From assembly GCA_030412945.1 (NCBI GenBank), contig JAUHJS010000002.1, forward strand, positions 136,022-200,021: a stretch of 64,000 bases of DNA, given 5' to 3'. This document shows, in pieces, positions 1-8,523 of this stretch (the stretch's first letter is position 1; each line of letters opens with the position of its first letter). A program made the translations under genes and the position numbers. Under the pieces are notes generated by a model. The model was not told the origin of the DNA, searched no databases, and was given only the letters and a program-made list of their open reading frames with translations. The DNA is from Shiella aurantiaca (GTDB taxonomy: Bacteria > Bacteroidota > Bacteroidia > Cytophagales > Cyclobacteriaceae).

Positions 1-579
1 AGTACTGAAGTTATAAATCTTTTGACAGAATATAATGAGTTAAGACACGCATTTACGGAACTTGACTCAGATATATTCGGAGACCTTAAAGAAGTTAATC
101 CACCAAGACCCGAAGAGGCTTCAAGTTTTAGCCACCATGACGTTGGGACACTTGTATTTAGCCCAGAACATTTTGGTGCACTAGAAAATGAACTTGAAAA
201 AGCAGTCGAATATGCGACCTTTATACAAAGCCACAAGAATGAAGATACTAACCAAATTAAAGGAAATATAAGTATTACAGCAACTGAAGGTTCATTAGTA
301 AATCTTACTGTCGGTGACAATAATAAGGTGCTACAAAACACGGGTCAAATTGATAGAATTTTAGGAGAGCTTGAAGTTCTAGGAGTTGAAAAAAGTGATT
401 TAAGTACATTAAAGGAAGTAATCAATCAGAATGCTCGTGGAGAGGAAAGTAAAATTAGTACAGGAAAACGAATTTTAACATGGGTTGGTAATTTGACAAA
501 AAAAATGGTAGAAAAAGGCTTGACAGATAATTTGCCAGATATCATCGAAAAGGCTCAATCGCTAACTAACTTAATATAA
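1..579 (+). CDS. Unknown protein, 5'-truncated by window edge
   Basis: The reading frame is open from the first base of the window to the TAA ending at 579, so the true start probably lies outside. The first possible internal start is a TTG at 22. The visible part is about 192 residues, acidic in its first third, with no membrane segment. Its middle has a polar, beta-rich run (GNISITATEGSLVNLTVGDN) and its end is Lys-rich and probably helical. I do not recognise the family. Codon use is A+T-rich like the next gene (858) and unlike the housekeeping genes from 1.9 kb on, which suggests an accessory gene. Function unknown. Confidence 0.6.
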   Translation, partial: STEVINLLTEYNELRHAFTELDSDIFGDLKEVNPPRPEEASSFSHHDVGTLVFSPEHFGALENELEKAVEYATFIQSHKNEDTNQIKGNISITATEGSLVNLTVGDNNKVLQNTGQIDRILGELEVLGVEKSDLSTLKEVINQNARGEESKISTGKRILTWVGNLTKKMVEKGLTDNLPDIIEKAQSLTNLI

Positions 580-617
580 ATCTGCTGCTAATAAACGCCA
601 ATTGCAAGCGGGGCTGA

Positions 618-655
618 CTCCGCCATGGTTCGTGTCCTCACGAACCATGGCGGAG
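618..655. repeat. Perfect 17-bp palindromic repeat, copy 1
   Basis: Arms 618-634 and 639-655 are exact reverse complements around a 4-base loop (TCCT). The inner core, GGTTCGTG-N4-CACGAACC, recurs at 804-823 and, degenerate, at 21432-21451. The recurrence in both A+T-rich accessory regions argues for a dispersed REP-like element rather than a simple terminator; no T-run follows. Confidence 0.75.
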
Positions 656-803
656 AAAGATTAAACTCCTTTTTACTTTTGAGAGCGTTTTTCAAAAGAG
701 CATTAAGTGGGTAGAGGCTTAATACTCAAAGCTTTTGAACGGGTTATGAAAAGCTTTCCATAGTAAAGACTTTTTCCGTAAGTTGTTGTTAATTAGGGTT
801 TAA

Positions 804-823
804 GGTTCGTGAAGACACGAACC
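804..823. repeat. Palindromic repeat, copy 2 of GGTTCGTG core
   Basis: GGTTCGTG at 804-811 and CACGAACC at 816-823 flank the loop AAGA. The arms are identical to the inner eight bases of the 618-655 element, but the outer arm is absent. It lies 35 bases before the start of the UPF0489 gene. Confidence 0.7.
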
Positions 824-857
824 AAGGCTTGGGTTTGATTAAACTGAATATTTATTG

Positions 858-1544
858 ATGCTAAATATCTTAATTAATAAAGGGAAAAATACATCTCTTG
901 GTCAAAATTTGAATTATTTTGCATGTAAAGATGATATTTTCATCATGGATAATCATTTGGCGGCAATTTGGTGTTGGGATAGGTTGCCCAAAGATAAGAA
1001 TATTACATTGGTACATATTGATGCGCACTACGACTTAGGAACTTCACCCCCAAATGGTTCGATTTATCAAGAATTAGATTTGATAACAATACCCATAAAT
1101 AAAATTACTGATTATAAACATCCACGAGGGTATAATTATTTTCTTTGGGATAATTATATCCATGTTTTTAATGATAAATATCCAGGTCTTATAAACGAAT
1201 TCATTTCTATTACCCATCGATTAGGTAACTTTAATGAACTGGCGACTGTCGAAATAGAGGAATATGACATATGGCACCTTAATTCTAACCTTTGGAAAGA
1301 AACGCAGAATAGGAAAATATTAAATATCGATATAGATTATTTTTTCAAACAAAACTATAAGTCCTCTTATGAATTGTTCAGCGATTCTTTAGTGAGCTTT
1401 TTCTCCAGCTGGCTTTTACAAAATTTACAAAAATTTGACATCGTAACAGTTGCATTAAGTCCTGAATGTTGTGGCTCCTGGGAAAATTCAATAAGTATGG
1501 CAAATAAGATATTTGAACCTTTGAGTATTAAAGTTGAAATATAG
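858..1544 (+). CDS. UPF0489 / peptide-arginase-like ureohydrolase-fold protein
   Basis: The protein has 228 residues from the ATG at 858; a TTG one codon upstream is the alternative. It matches my picture of the UPF0489 family, which has the arginase/deacetylase fold. Residues 29-33 read IMDNH, 53-59 HIDAHYD (a D-x-H-x-D metal site), 156-160 NIDID followed by YF, and 201-204 SPEC. Characterised bacterial members hydrolyse arginine to ornithine inside ribosomal peptides (OspR type), using two metal ions. That role is inference here: no RiPP precursor, radical SAM enzyme or exporter is visible nearby. There is no signal peptide, so it should be cytoplasmic. The gene is A+T-rich and flanked by short palindromic repeats on both sides, consistent with transfer. 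Confidence 0.7.
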   Translation: MLNILINKGKNTSLGQNLNYFACKDDIFIMDNHLAAIWCWDRLPKDKNITLVHIDAHYDLGTSPPNGSIYQELDLITIPINKITDYKHPRGYNYFLWDNYIHVFNDKYPGLINEFISITHRLGNFNELATVEIEEYDIWHLNSNLWKETQNRKILNIDIDYFFKQNYKSSYELFSDSLVSFFSSWLLQNLQKFDIVTVALSPECCGSWENSISMANKIFEPLSIKVEI

Positions 1545-1550
1545 AATCCG

Positions 1551-1600
1551 CTTTTCGAGATTTGTAATCTCGAAACCCTATCGTAGGGTCTGTGACCCTG
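1551..1600. repeat. REP-like triple-hairpin element, copy A
   Basis: Three small hairpins follow one another: CGAGATT-tgt-AATCTCG (1556-1572), ACCCTA-tcg-TAGGGT (1575-1589) and, overlapping it, AGGGTC-tgt-GACCCT (1585-1599). A second well-preserved copy lies at 22197-22250 and a degraded one at 21346-21400. The arms differ between copies but stay complementary, as expected of a mobile palindromic element kept for its structure. Confidence 0.7.
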
Positions 1601-1862
1601 ATAGCTCTCAACTACTCATCTCAGGCTCCTTGGTCTAGGGCCTAGTATTCCTCGCTGTTCTCATTTTCCATCGCCATACCAAGGCTCTTTTTTATGATTT
1701 TTATCATCGTTTTAAATAAGAATGTCCCTTTTTCCTATTGCTTGTGATGGTGTAAATCCCCGATTGTGGATATAAAAAGGCAGCAATGAAATAGTATGAA
1801 TCGTAGTGAATAATTTGAAGAAAAATTAAAGTAAATTACGATGGAATGTGAATAAATGAACA
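1601..1862. other. Spacer before the kinase gene
   Basis: This 262-base gap has an 11-base palindrome CTAGG-G-CCTAG at 1635-1645 and a wider inverted repeat CCTTGGT (1628-1634) / ACCAAGG (1678-1684) followed by CTC and a run of six T. The latter could act as a plus-strand terminator for the 858 gene. The rest is A+T-rich and should hold the promoter of the kinase operon, but I cannot point to clear boxes. Confidence 0.35.
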
Positions 1863-4643
1863 ATGGATATGGGAGATACAAGGTTGCCAACCGAGCTGCT
1901 GATGGGAAGGCTCATTCAAGCTGAGGAGCGAGTTGCGGCACTGACTCAGATGCTTAATAGCCATGAGGAAATGTATCGGAATCTGTTTAATAATTTAGGC
2001 GATGAGGTGCACCAATGGCGGCTTATCCGCGATGATAGGGGCGCTATTGTAACCTGGGAGCTGGTAGATGCAAACCCCTCAGCTCTTAAATCATGGAATA
2101 AAACCAAAGAAGAAGTCATTGGTAAGCTGACCAATGAAATTTTTGGCTATGATGCTACCGCTCAATTCATGCCTACCATTCGTAAAATTTTTGAAATGCA
2201 CGAATCCGTTACTTGGGTGGAATACTTTGAGCCCACCCATCAGTATTTGAGCATGAAGACCATCCCTATGGGCGAATATTTTATCTCCACGGGAAGGGAT
2301 ATTACTTCCGATATATTGGCCGAAAGGCGATTGAAGGAAAGTGAACAAAAGTTTAAGTCGCTTTTTAAAAACTCATCGGTGGCCAAAATTTTGGTAGATA
2401 CCCATGGCAATTACCTGGATGTAAATGATTCTGCTTGTGAGCTATTAGGCTATTCGTTTGAGGAGCTAATGATGATGAGCATCTCTCAGATAATAAATGC
2501 TCCACTTCAATCCGAAGACACCTATTTTCAACGAAGAAATGAAGCCAGCGAGATAGAGATCAAGCGTAAGGATGGAGAAATCCGGATGGTGGAGGTTTTT
2601 ACCAAAGAAATTGATTCAAATCAATACTTAAGCACGCTAATAGATGTAACGGAAAAGCGAAAAAATGAAAGGGAAAGAATACTAGCGGAAGAGAAGCTAA
2701 GAAATATCACCAACTCGGTGCCGGGAGCCATTTATCAATTTAAGTTTCATGCCGATGGCTCCTATTCTATGCCTTACATAAGCGAAAGGGCGGTAGATCT
2801 TTTGGGTTTCGATTATGAGAAAATGATGGATGTGAATTTTCTGTTTTCGCGCATTCACCCTGAGGATATGGAGCGCATCATGCACTCTATTTTTGAAGCC
2901 AATATAGAAAATACACTTTGGTCGCAGGAGTTTAAAACTTTGAATAGTGCGGGGGCAATCGTGTGGATAAAAGGGTATTCCTATAGCATCCGAGATTTTG
3001 ATGGCGGAATAGTGCACAATGGTGTTTTCCTTGATGTTACGGAAAAAAAGCAGGCCGAAGAAGCCTTGCGGGTTAGCCAACAGGAGTATCAAAACATTAC
3101 GGAAAACTTGCCGGGAATTGTACTGAGACATAGACTTACCGCTGAGGGGAGAAATGAGCTGCTTTTTGTGAGTAAGGGCGTTGAGGATATGTATGGGGTG
3201 CCGGCAGAGGAAGTAATGGCGGATAATCAACTAATCTGGAAAAGGATTCCGCAGGAGGATTTTGCTATTTTTATGGCATTAATTCAAGAGTCCGCCAAAA
3301 AGCTCAGCCCTTGGAAATTTGAACATCGGGTACAATTGACCGATCAAACCGAGAAGTGGGTATTGATGAAGGGCATACCTTTCGAACAGTACGATGGAAG
3401 TATAATTTGGGATACCATAGGGATTGATATTACTCCCCAAAAGAAAGCCGAACAGGAATTGGAACAGCTTAATAAGAACCTAGAAGATTTGGTGCAAGAG
3501 CGGGCCATGAAGGCTATAAAACTCGCCAAAGAGCTTGAGTTGTATTGGTTGGCTGCCGAAAACGCTAAATCGGGTGTATGGCGACTGGATATGCGGACTA
3601 ATAAGCTAGAATGGGATGATATTATGTATCAGCTTTACGGCATCGACAGAAAGGATTTTTCCGGTGCTTTCGATGCGTGGGGAAAAAACCTGCATCCCGA
3701 GGATAAAGATCGTGCCATCAACGATTTCAACGAGGCGATTAGCAAAAGGACTATCTTTGATTCCTTGTTCCGGATTATTAATCCAAATACCCATCAAATT
3801 TCACACATTCGTGCTAAAGGAAAAGTAGAACTCGATGAGGAGGGAAATGTAATAGCAGTATATGGAACCAATTGGGATGTAACGCGCGAAATGGAGCTGG
3901 CCGATGAGCGGGAAAAGGCGCTTAATACACTAAAAGAAACTCAATCACAGCTTATTCAGTCCGAGAAAATGGCTTCCTTGGGGGTGCTTACAGCGGGTGT
4001 TGCCCATGAAATTAATAACCCCTTAAATTATATTCATGGAGGATATACGGCTATAAAAAATCTCGTTGAGGAGCAGAAAGAAATAGAAAGAGCCGAGCTT
4101 AGCGAATGCCTTGAATGGATTAAAATAGGCACGGATAGAGCTACCCAAATCGTGAAAAGTCTGAATCTGTTTAGTAGAAATACCAATAGCTTAATAGAAG
4201 AATGCTCTATTCATGCACTAATTGACGATAGCTTATTGATATTGCAGAATAAATATAAAGGGAGAATTGATATCATTAAAAAGTACTCAAGTGCCCAGCC
4301 ACTTGTAGTAGGAAATAGCGGACGCCTCAGTCAAGCCCTATTGAATTTATTGTCAAATGCCATCGATGCTATTGCCAATAAAGGAGCAATTAGTATTGAA
4401 ACTGCGCTCAGCAAAAAGTATATAAAAATTAGCATTTCTGACAATGGCTGTGGAATAGCCCCCGAAATCATTGAAAGAGTGATTGATCCGTTTTTTACAA
4501 CAAAACCACCCGGTAAGGGTACCGGATTGGGTCTCTATATCACCAAGGCTATTATGGATGAACATAATGGACGCATGCAAATTACCTCTGAACTTAATAA
4601 AGGAACCTTAGTAGTGTTAGAATTACCTAATAAAAACGTGTGA
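1863..4643 (+). CDS. Soluble multi-PAS sensor histidine kinase
   Basis: The protein has 926 residues. About five PAS/PAC modules can be traced at roughly 30-150, 160-270, 280-400, 410-530 and 560-685. A HisKA dimerisation domain follows with the phospho-acceptor at His715 ([12 protein letters not shown]), then an HATPase_c domain with the N box [12 protein letters not shown] and G boxes DNGCGIAPE and GKGTGLGL. No transmembrane segment or signal peptide is visible, so it senses a cytoplasmic cue through PAS domains. The ligand cannot be read from sequence; redox or heme sensing is possible given the neighbourhood but is inference. Its TGA stop overlaps the start of the response regulator at 4643, so the two form one operon and a cognate pair. 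Confidence 0.9.
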   Translation: MDMGDTRLPTELLMGRLIQAEERVAALTQMLNSHEEMYRNLFNNLGDEVHQWRLIRDDRGAIVTWELVDANPSALKSWNKTKEEVIGKLTNEIFGYDATAQFMPTIRKIFEMHESVTWVEYFEPTHQYLSMKTIPMGEYFISTGRDITSDILAERRLKESEQKFKSLFKNSSVAKILVDTHGNYLDVNDSACELLGYSFEELMMMSISQIINAPLQSEDTYFQRRNEASEIEIKRKDGEIRMVEVFTKEIDSNQYLSTLIDVTEKRKNERERILAEEKLRNITNSVPGAIYQFKFHADGSYSMPYISERAVDLLGFDYEKMMDVNFLFSRIHPEDMERIMHSIFEANIENTLWSQEFKTLNSAGAIVWIKGYSYSIRDFDGGIVHNGVFLDVTEKKQAEEALRVSQQEYQNITENLPGIVLRHRLTAEGRNELLFVSKGVEDMYGVPAEEVMADNQLIWKRIPQEDFAIFMALIQESAKKLSPWKFEHRVQLTDQTEKWVLMKGIPFEQYDGSIIWDTIGIDITPQKKAEQELEQLNKNLEDLVQERAMKAIKLAKELELYWLAAENAKSGVWRLDMRTNKLEWDDIMYQLYGIDRKDFSGAFDAWGKNLHPEDKDRAINDFNEAISKRTIFDSLFRIINPNTHQISHIRAKGKVELDEEGNVIAVYGTNWDVTREMELADEREKALNTLKETQSQLIQSEKMASLGVLTAGVAHEINNPLNYIHGGYTAIKNLVEEQKEIERAELSECLEWIKIGTDRATQIVKSLNLFSRNTNSLIEECSIHALIDDSLLILQNKYKGRIDIIKKYSSAQPLVVGNSGRLSQALLNLLSNAIDAIANKGAISIETALSKKYIKISISDNGCGIAPEIIERVIDPFFTTKPPGKGTGLGLYITKAIMDEHNGRMQITSELNKGTLVVLELPNKNV

Positions 4644-5008
4644 TGGATTCAAAATGTAAAGTGTTGTATATAGATGATGAAAAGATTAATCTATTGGTTT
4701 TCATGAAGGTGATGGAAGCAAAGTTTGATGTATTGGTGGCCCTTAGCGGGGCAGAAGGCCTTGAAATATTGGAAAAAGAGCCTGATGTGACGCATGTTAT
4801 CAGTGATATGAAAATGCCGGAGATGTCGGGTTTGGAGTTTGTTCATGAAGCCTCAAAGACCTTCCCTGACAAAAGGTTTTATTTGCTTTCGGGCTTTGCT
4901 ATTGATGATGAAATTCAAGAAGCCTTAGATTCAAAATTGATAATAAGTTATTTTACTAAACCTGCGGATTATAATAAAATCGAAAAGGTGCTGGTAGAGA
5001 ATAATTAG
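4643..5008 (+). CDS. Single-domain response regulator
   Basis: The protein has 121 residues from the ATG at 4643, which shares one base with the kinase stop (TGATG); a GTG lies just upstream at 4640. It is a stand-alone receiver domain: acidic pair in YIDDEK near the start, phospho-acceptor Asp55 in SDMKMPEMSG, a switch residue in LLSGF, and the conserved Lys-Pro in FTKPAD. There is no output domain, as in CheY/Spo0F-type proteins. It therefore acts by protein contact, as a phosphorelay intermediate, or as a phosphate sink for the kinase upstream. The 3' end faces ccoS convergently across a 55-base gap. Confidence 0.9.
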   Translation: MDSKCKVLYIDDEKINLLVFMKVMEAKFDVLVALSGAEGLEILEKEPDVTHVISDMKMPEMSGLEFVHEASKTFPDKRFYLLSGFAIDDEIQEALDSKLIISYFTKPADYNKIEKVLVENN

Positions 5009-5063
5009 TACTAGGCTTTTCGATATTGCAGCTGTGTCAGGTGCTCTCACTTAAGCCAACCCT

Positions 5064-5255
5064 TTACTCCTCCTTCTTCTCTTCCTCTTTCACCTGAGCC
5101 TCTTTGGCTTGGGTGGGGGGCTTATCGAAAAGAATGCGCACAGAGGGCGTGTAGTCATCGTCAAACTGGCCTTTGTTTACCGCCCTGAAAAAGATAAACA
5201 AGAAGGATAGCGCCAATAGCAAACTGATTCCGATCAATACAACAAGCACACTCAT
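5064..5255 (-). CDS. ccoS: cbb3-type cytochrome oxidase assembly protein CcoS
   Basis: The protein is a 63-residue single-pass membrane protein: a hydrophobic helix at about 4-24, then the FDDDYTPSVRILFD segment typical of CcoS, and a Lys/Glu-rich tail. CcoS is needed for cofactor insertion into cbb3 oxidase. Its ATG overlaps the stop of ccoI by four bases (5252-5255), so it is translationally coupled to that copper ATPase. This is the usual ccoI-ccoS arrangement, here about 15 kb from the structural genes. Confidence 0.9.
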   Translation of the reverse strand: MSVLVVLIGISLLLALSFLFIFFRAVNKGQFDDDYTPSVRILFDKPPTQAKEAQVKEEEKKEE

Positions 5256-7666
5256 AGTGTAGGTTTTTTCTGTAAAAACTGATGGCGCATGGCCAGGGCA
5301 TTGGTGAGCAAGGTAGTGAAAACCACCACCGTTACCGAGCTGAGGGGCATTAAAATGGCCGCCAGCACCGGACTAAGCAGTCCTTGTACGGCAAAGCTGA
5401 GCCCCACGATATTGTAGGCAAAGCTCAGCGCAAAGCTGGCCTTAATCACATTGCGGCTTTGGTGGCTGAAGCGTAGGAAATCGGGCAACTGACGCAGCGA
5501 AGGCGCGGAAATAATAGCATCGCAGGCAGGCGAAAACTGATTGATATTTTCCGTTACCGAAATCCCTACTTCACTTTTCTGCAAGGCTCCGGCATCATTA
5601 AGCCCATCGCCTATCATCATCACTTTTTTGCCCTGAGCTTGCAGCGATTCTATAAAGGCCAGCTTATCAGCCGGACTTTGGTTAAAGCGCAGGTGGGCCT
5701 TTTCGCCAAAGATTTTTCGTAGTCGGGCTTCTTCCTGATTATTGTCTCCTGATAGTACGTGCAAGTCGTAGCGGCTTTGCAAGGTCTGTATCATCTGCTC
5801 CAAGCCCTCACGGTATTGCGCCTCAAAACGGAAATACCCCTTCACTTGCCCATTGATTTCTATCCACACGGCATTGGCCACGGCCATTTCTTGCGGGGCT
5901 ATCCATTCGCGGGAGCCAAGGCGCAGTAAAAACTCAGGCGTGCGCGCCACTACCCCTTTGCCTAAATGTTCAGTGAATTCGTGTACTTCATGCACAGCGC
6001 CTTCCAGATGCTGATAAATCCGTACCGAAAGCGGATGGCTCGATTGTTTGCAGGTACTTTTTATAAAAGCCAATTCTTCAATATGTAAGGCTTCGCCTAC
6101 CCATTGGATTTGGGCACGATGCGTTTCCGATAAAGTTCCGGTTTTGTCAAACACCAAGGTGTCCACTTGCGCCATGCGTTCTATGGCTTCGGCATTTTTC
6201 AGGTAGAAGGCGTTTCGGCCCAATATCCGTAGGCTATTGCCCAAGGTGAAAGGCGTAGAAAGTGCCAAAGCACAGGGGCAAGCCACTATCAGCACCGTGC
6301 TGAAAGCTTTGATGCCGATGGACAGGTCGCCTTGCCAGATCCAATACATAGCCGAAACAAGCGCTATCCCCAGTACAATAAAGGTGAAATACGTGCTCAC
6401 CACATCCGACAGTGTAGCCAAGTTCTTCTGCTTGGGCTTATGAAAGGCTTCGTGGTTCCAAAGGTCGGTGAGGTAGCTTTGCGAAGGCTCTTTCACAATC
6501 TCCAGTTCAATAGCGGCACCTTGTTGGCTACCTCCGGCATAAATAATTTCGCCCAAGGTTTTGCTCACAGGCACGGCTTCGCCCGTTACAAAGCTATAGT
6601 CGATAAGGGCCTCGCCTTTGTACAGAATCCCATCTGCCGGAATCAGCTCTCCATTGCGCACCAAAATGCGGTCGCCAACTTGCAAGGCGGGCAAGGCCAC
6701 CGATTCTTCCTTATTGCCTTTCAGTCGGGTGATGGCAATCGGGAAATAGGAGGTATAGTCGCGCTCAAAAGACAGTGTATCGTAGGTCTTTTGCTGATAG
6801 ATTTTGCCCAGCAACAAGAAGAAAAGCAGCGCAGCCAGGGAATCGAAATAGCCCGCTCCGGTGCCCGTGGCGATTTCGTAGGTGCTGTATATAAATAAGG
6901 CAAGGATGCCCGCACTGATGGGTACATCCATATTCACGCCTTTTTGGCGGAGTGCCCACCAAGCCGAGCGGAAGTAGTCTTGCGCAGAATATAATACTAC
7001 CGGAAGGCCCAGGGTGAAATTTAGCCAACCGAATAGGGAGGCAAACTCCTCATGAAAGAAGTCGGCATAGGAGAAATACTCCGGAAAGCTAAAGAGCATG
7101 ATATTGCCAAAGCAGAACCCGGCCACGCCCAATTGGTACCATGTTTTGCGGTGGGCATTTTGGGGTTTCTTTTTGCCGAGGTCGGAAAGGTTGAGGGCAG
7201 GTTCGTAGCCAATTTTGCTAAGCAGTTCCACCACTTCGCGCAGGGAAATCTGCTCGGTATCGAAAGCCAGCTGTATGGTTTTCCGGCTAAAGTGTACCCG
7301 ACTTTGTAATATACCTGCATGCAGGCGATGAAGACTTTCTAAGAGCCAAATGCACGAACTACAATGCACCTGTGGTAAGTACAGCTGAACGTGGGCTTGA
7401 TTTCCTTCCTGAAAATCCAGCAGCTTGGCGGTCATTTCAGGGTTATCCAAAAAGGCAAAGGCTGTACTGTTTTTTTTGTTTTTCTGGTTGGCGCCCGGAT
7501 TTTTCTCTAAATCATAATAGGTGCACAGGTTATTGGCCTGCAAGATGTCGTACACGGTGTGGCACCCCGTGCAGCAGAACGATTTGTCATCGGCCACGAT
7601 GATGTCTTGCTCGCATTGCTGTCCGCAATGATAGCATAAGGTATATTCTTTTACAGAGCCCGCCAT
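5252..7666 (-). CDS. ccoI: Copper-translocating P-type ATPase for cbb3 oxidase (CcoI/FixI)
   Basis: The protein has 804 residues. The N-terminus carries a Cys-rich metal-binding segment (Cys11, 14, 18, 31, 32, 35) and a heavy-metal domain with Cys102-x2-Cys105 (HCSSC). Then come the P1B-ATPase elements: actuator TGE (FVTGEAVPV), the membrane CPC motif (VACPCALALSTP), phosphorylation loop DKTGTLSE, and the hinge GDGLNDAGAL. CcoI moves copper across the inner membrane for the CuB centre of cbb3 oxidase. It is coupled to ccoS downstream. An 80-base gap upstream contains a 16-base palindrome (7713-7728) that I read as an Fnr-type operator. Confidence 0.93.
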   Translation of the reverse strand: MAGSVKEYTLCYHCGQQCEQDIIVADDKSFCCTGCHTVYDILQANNLCTYYDLEKNPGANQKNKKNSTAFAFLDNPEMTAKLLDFQEGNQAHVQLYLPQVHCSSCIWLLESLHRLHAGILQSRVHFSRKTIQLAFDTEQISLREVVELLSKIGYEPALNLSDLGKKKPQNAHRKTWYQLGVAGFCFGNIMLFSFPEYFSYADFFHEEFASLFGWLNFTLGLPVVLYSAQDYFRSAWWALRQKGVNMDVPISAGILALFIYSTYEIATGTGAGYFDSLAALLFFLLLGKIYQQKTYDTLSFERDYTSYFPIAITRLKGNKEESVALPALQVGDRILVRNGELIPADGILYKGEALIDYSFVTGEAVPVSKTLGEIIYAGGSQQGAAIELEIVKEPSQSYLTDLWNHEAFHKPKQKNLATLSDVVSTYFTFIVLGIALVSAMYWIWQGDLSIGIKAFSTVLIVACPCALALSTPFTLGNSLRILGRNAFYLKNAEAIERMAQVDTLVFDKTGTLSETHRAQIQWVGEALHIEELAFIKSTCKQSSHPLSVRIYQHLEGAVHEVHEFTEHLGKGVVARTPEFLLRLGSREWIAPQEMAVANAVWIEINGQVKGYFRFEAQYREGLEQMIQTLQSRYDLHVLSGDNNQEEARLRKIFGEKAHLRFNQSPADKLAFIESLQAQGKKVMMIGDGLNDAGALQKSEVGISVTENINQFSPACDAIISAPSLRQLPDFLRFSHQSRNVIKASFALSFAYNIVGLSFAVQGLLSPVLAAILMPLSSVTVVVFTTLLTNALAMRHQFLQKKPTL

Positions 7667-7712
7667 ACAGGATAATTATACTACAATTTTACGACCCTTG
7701 GCAGGCAAAAAA

Positions 7713-7728
7713 TATGACCTAGGTCATA
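7713..7728 (-). promoter_or_regulatory. Candidate Fnr-type operator upstream of ccoI
   Basis: TATGACCTAGGTCATA is a perfect 16-base palindrome with the TGA-N6-TCA spacing of Crp/Fnr-family sites. It lies 47 bases before the ccoI start in an 80-base gap, close to the position of an activator site. Similar motifs occur at 8505, 11895 and 22359, and a Crp/Fnr regulator is encoded at 8524-9237. Confidence 0.6.
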
Positions 7729-7746
7729 AAACGGCATGATAGATTG

Positions 7747-8427
7747 CTAGGCGATAAATAAAGAGCCAAAGGATTGAAAAATATCCCGCGCATCGGGATT
7801 GATGTGGTAGGTGTGCAACAGCTCCTTGGCCAGCTGCCGACTGATAATCAGGCAATAGCTGCCGCGCTTGAGCCAGTGTTGTAGGTGTATACTTTCGGTG
7901 GTTCCGGGGATTTTGATATAGGCCATGTTGGGGAATTTATGCCGTATCATAGCCAAAAAGAGTTTTTCTTCTTTGATTTTCTTCTTTCCAAAATTCTCGG
8001 TCGACAGCACGGTCACTTCTTTGCCTTGGCTTTGGTTAGGGAAAAGGGAGGTGAACTGCTGTAGGCTGTCTTTAGCTTCGGGGCTGCCATCGTATAGCAC
8101 CATTAGGTTTTCACAAAGCGACAGGCGCTGTAATAATAAGGTAGCCCTGCCGTGGTGATTGATAATCTGCTGAAGCAGATTGACGGTTCCTTCTTCTCCC
8201 AGAGTATTATGGCTGGGAAGCAAGATAATCCAAGGATTTTGTTGATGCTTCTCAAAATCTTGTTGGGGGAAATTATAGTCGTTGCCGGTGGCCAGCTGAT
8301 GTTCCAGCACGTGCGTGAGGGGCATCCAATGAAGCCGAACGGGCGCTCCTTGGGTGAGGCTGTTAAGCTTTTGGCTTACATCGGCCTCGCTCAGTAGCAA
8401 TACATCGATATCGGATAATTTGGCCAT
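7747..8427 (-). CDS. Universal-stress-protein-like protein, divergent
   Basis: The protein has 226 residues, with no signal peptide or membrane helix. It appears to be built of two Rossmann-like halves: an N-terminal one around VLLLSEADVS and a C-terminal one with NLMVLYDGSPEAKDSL, which resembles the start of the second unit of tandem UspA proteins. The ATP-binding G-2x-G-9x-G-S/T signature is not evident, so it may be a degenerate, non-nucleotide-binding form. It lies between ccoI and the Crp/Fnr gene on the same strand, and a TGA-N6-TCA box lies 78 bases upstream. I infer a low-oxygen stress role; the family call is tentative. Confidence 0.55.
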   Translation of the reverse strand: MAKLSDIDVLLLSEADVSQKLNSLTQGAPVRLHWMPLTHVLEHQLATGNDYNFPQQDFEKHQQNPWIILLPSHNTLGEEGTVNLLQQIINHHGRATLLLQRLSLCENLMVLYDGSPEAKDSLQQFTSLFPNQSQGKEVTVLSTENFGKKKIKEEKLFLAMIRHKFPNMAYIKIPGTTESIHLQHWLKRGSYCLIISRQLAKELLHTYHINPDARDIFQSFGSLFIA

Positions 8428-8461
8428 CTCTTTAGTGGTTCATCTACGTACCAAAACTAAA

Positions 8462-8498
8462 GCAAAAAAAAAAGGTGCCCCCTGATGAGAGGCACCTT
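8462..8498 (-). terminator. Rho-independent terminator of the Crp/Fnr gene
   Basis: Read on the minus strand, AAGGTGCC and GGCACCTT (8491-8498 and 8472-8479) form an 8-base stem with an 11-base loop, followed directly by a run of ten T (8462-8471). It lies 26 bases past the regulator stop and separates it from the stress-like gene. Confidence 0.85.
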
Positions 8499-8504
8499 AT
8501 AAAA

Positions 8505-8516
8505 TGACATTTATCA
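8505..8516 (-). promoter_or_regulatory. Candidate Fnr-type operator upstream of the Usp-like gene
   Basis: TGACATTTATCA has the TGA-N6-TCA pattern, 78 bases before the start at 8427. It sits between the regulator stop codon and the terminator hairpin. An activator bound here at about -41 would start transcription near the terminator T-run. The match is weaker than at ccoI. Confidence 0.4.
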
Positions 8517-8523
8517 GCTTTTT

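Larger units (their letters stand above)
580..857. other. Hairpin-rich non-coding spacer
   Basis: This 278-base gap contains four inverted repeats in a row: 618-634/639-655 (17-base arms), 676-682/692-698 (7-base arms), 728-736/749-757 (9-base arms) and 804-811/816-823 (8-base arms). I see no convincing gene. The only short frame, an ATG within the first hairpin giving about 29 codons, is made of repeat sequence. It could be a structured transcript or just a cluster of short mobile palindromes; the first and last hairpins share a core with a copy at 21432. Confidence 0.55.

Noticed and set aside
618-655. Perfect palindrome as a terminator for the first gene
   Set aside because: No T-run on either side, and the core recurs elsewhere away from gene ends.
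622-714. Short ORF (about 29 codons) as a possible RiPP precursor for the peptide-arginase-like protein
   Set aside because: Its first codons are entirely within the palindromic repeat and it has no leader-core pattern or ribosome binding site.
1551-1600. Clustered hairpins as a CRISPR array
   Set aside because: The units are different from each other, contiguous and without spacers; no cas genes are present.
6332-6898. 188-codon plus-strand open frame opposite ccoI
   Set aside because: It lies wholly antisense to an intact, motif-complete ATPase gene and its protein has no recognisable features; it is a shadow frame.
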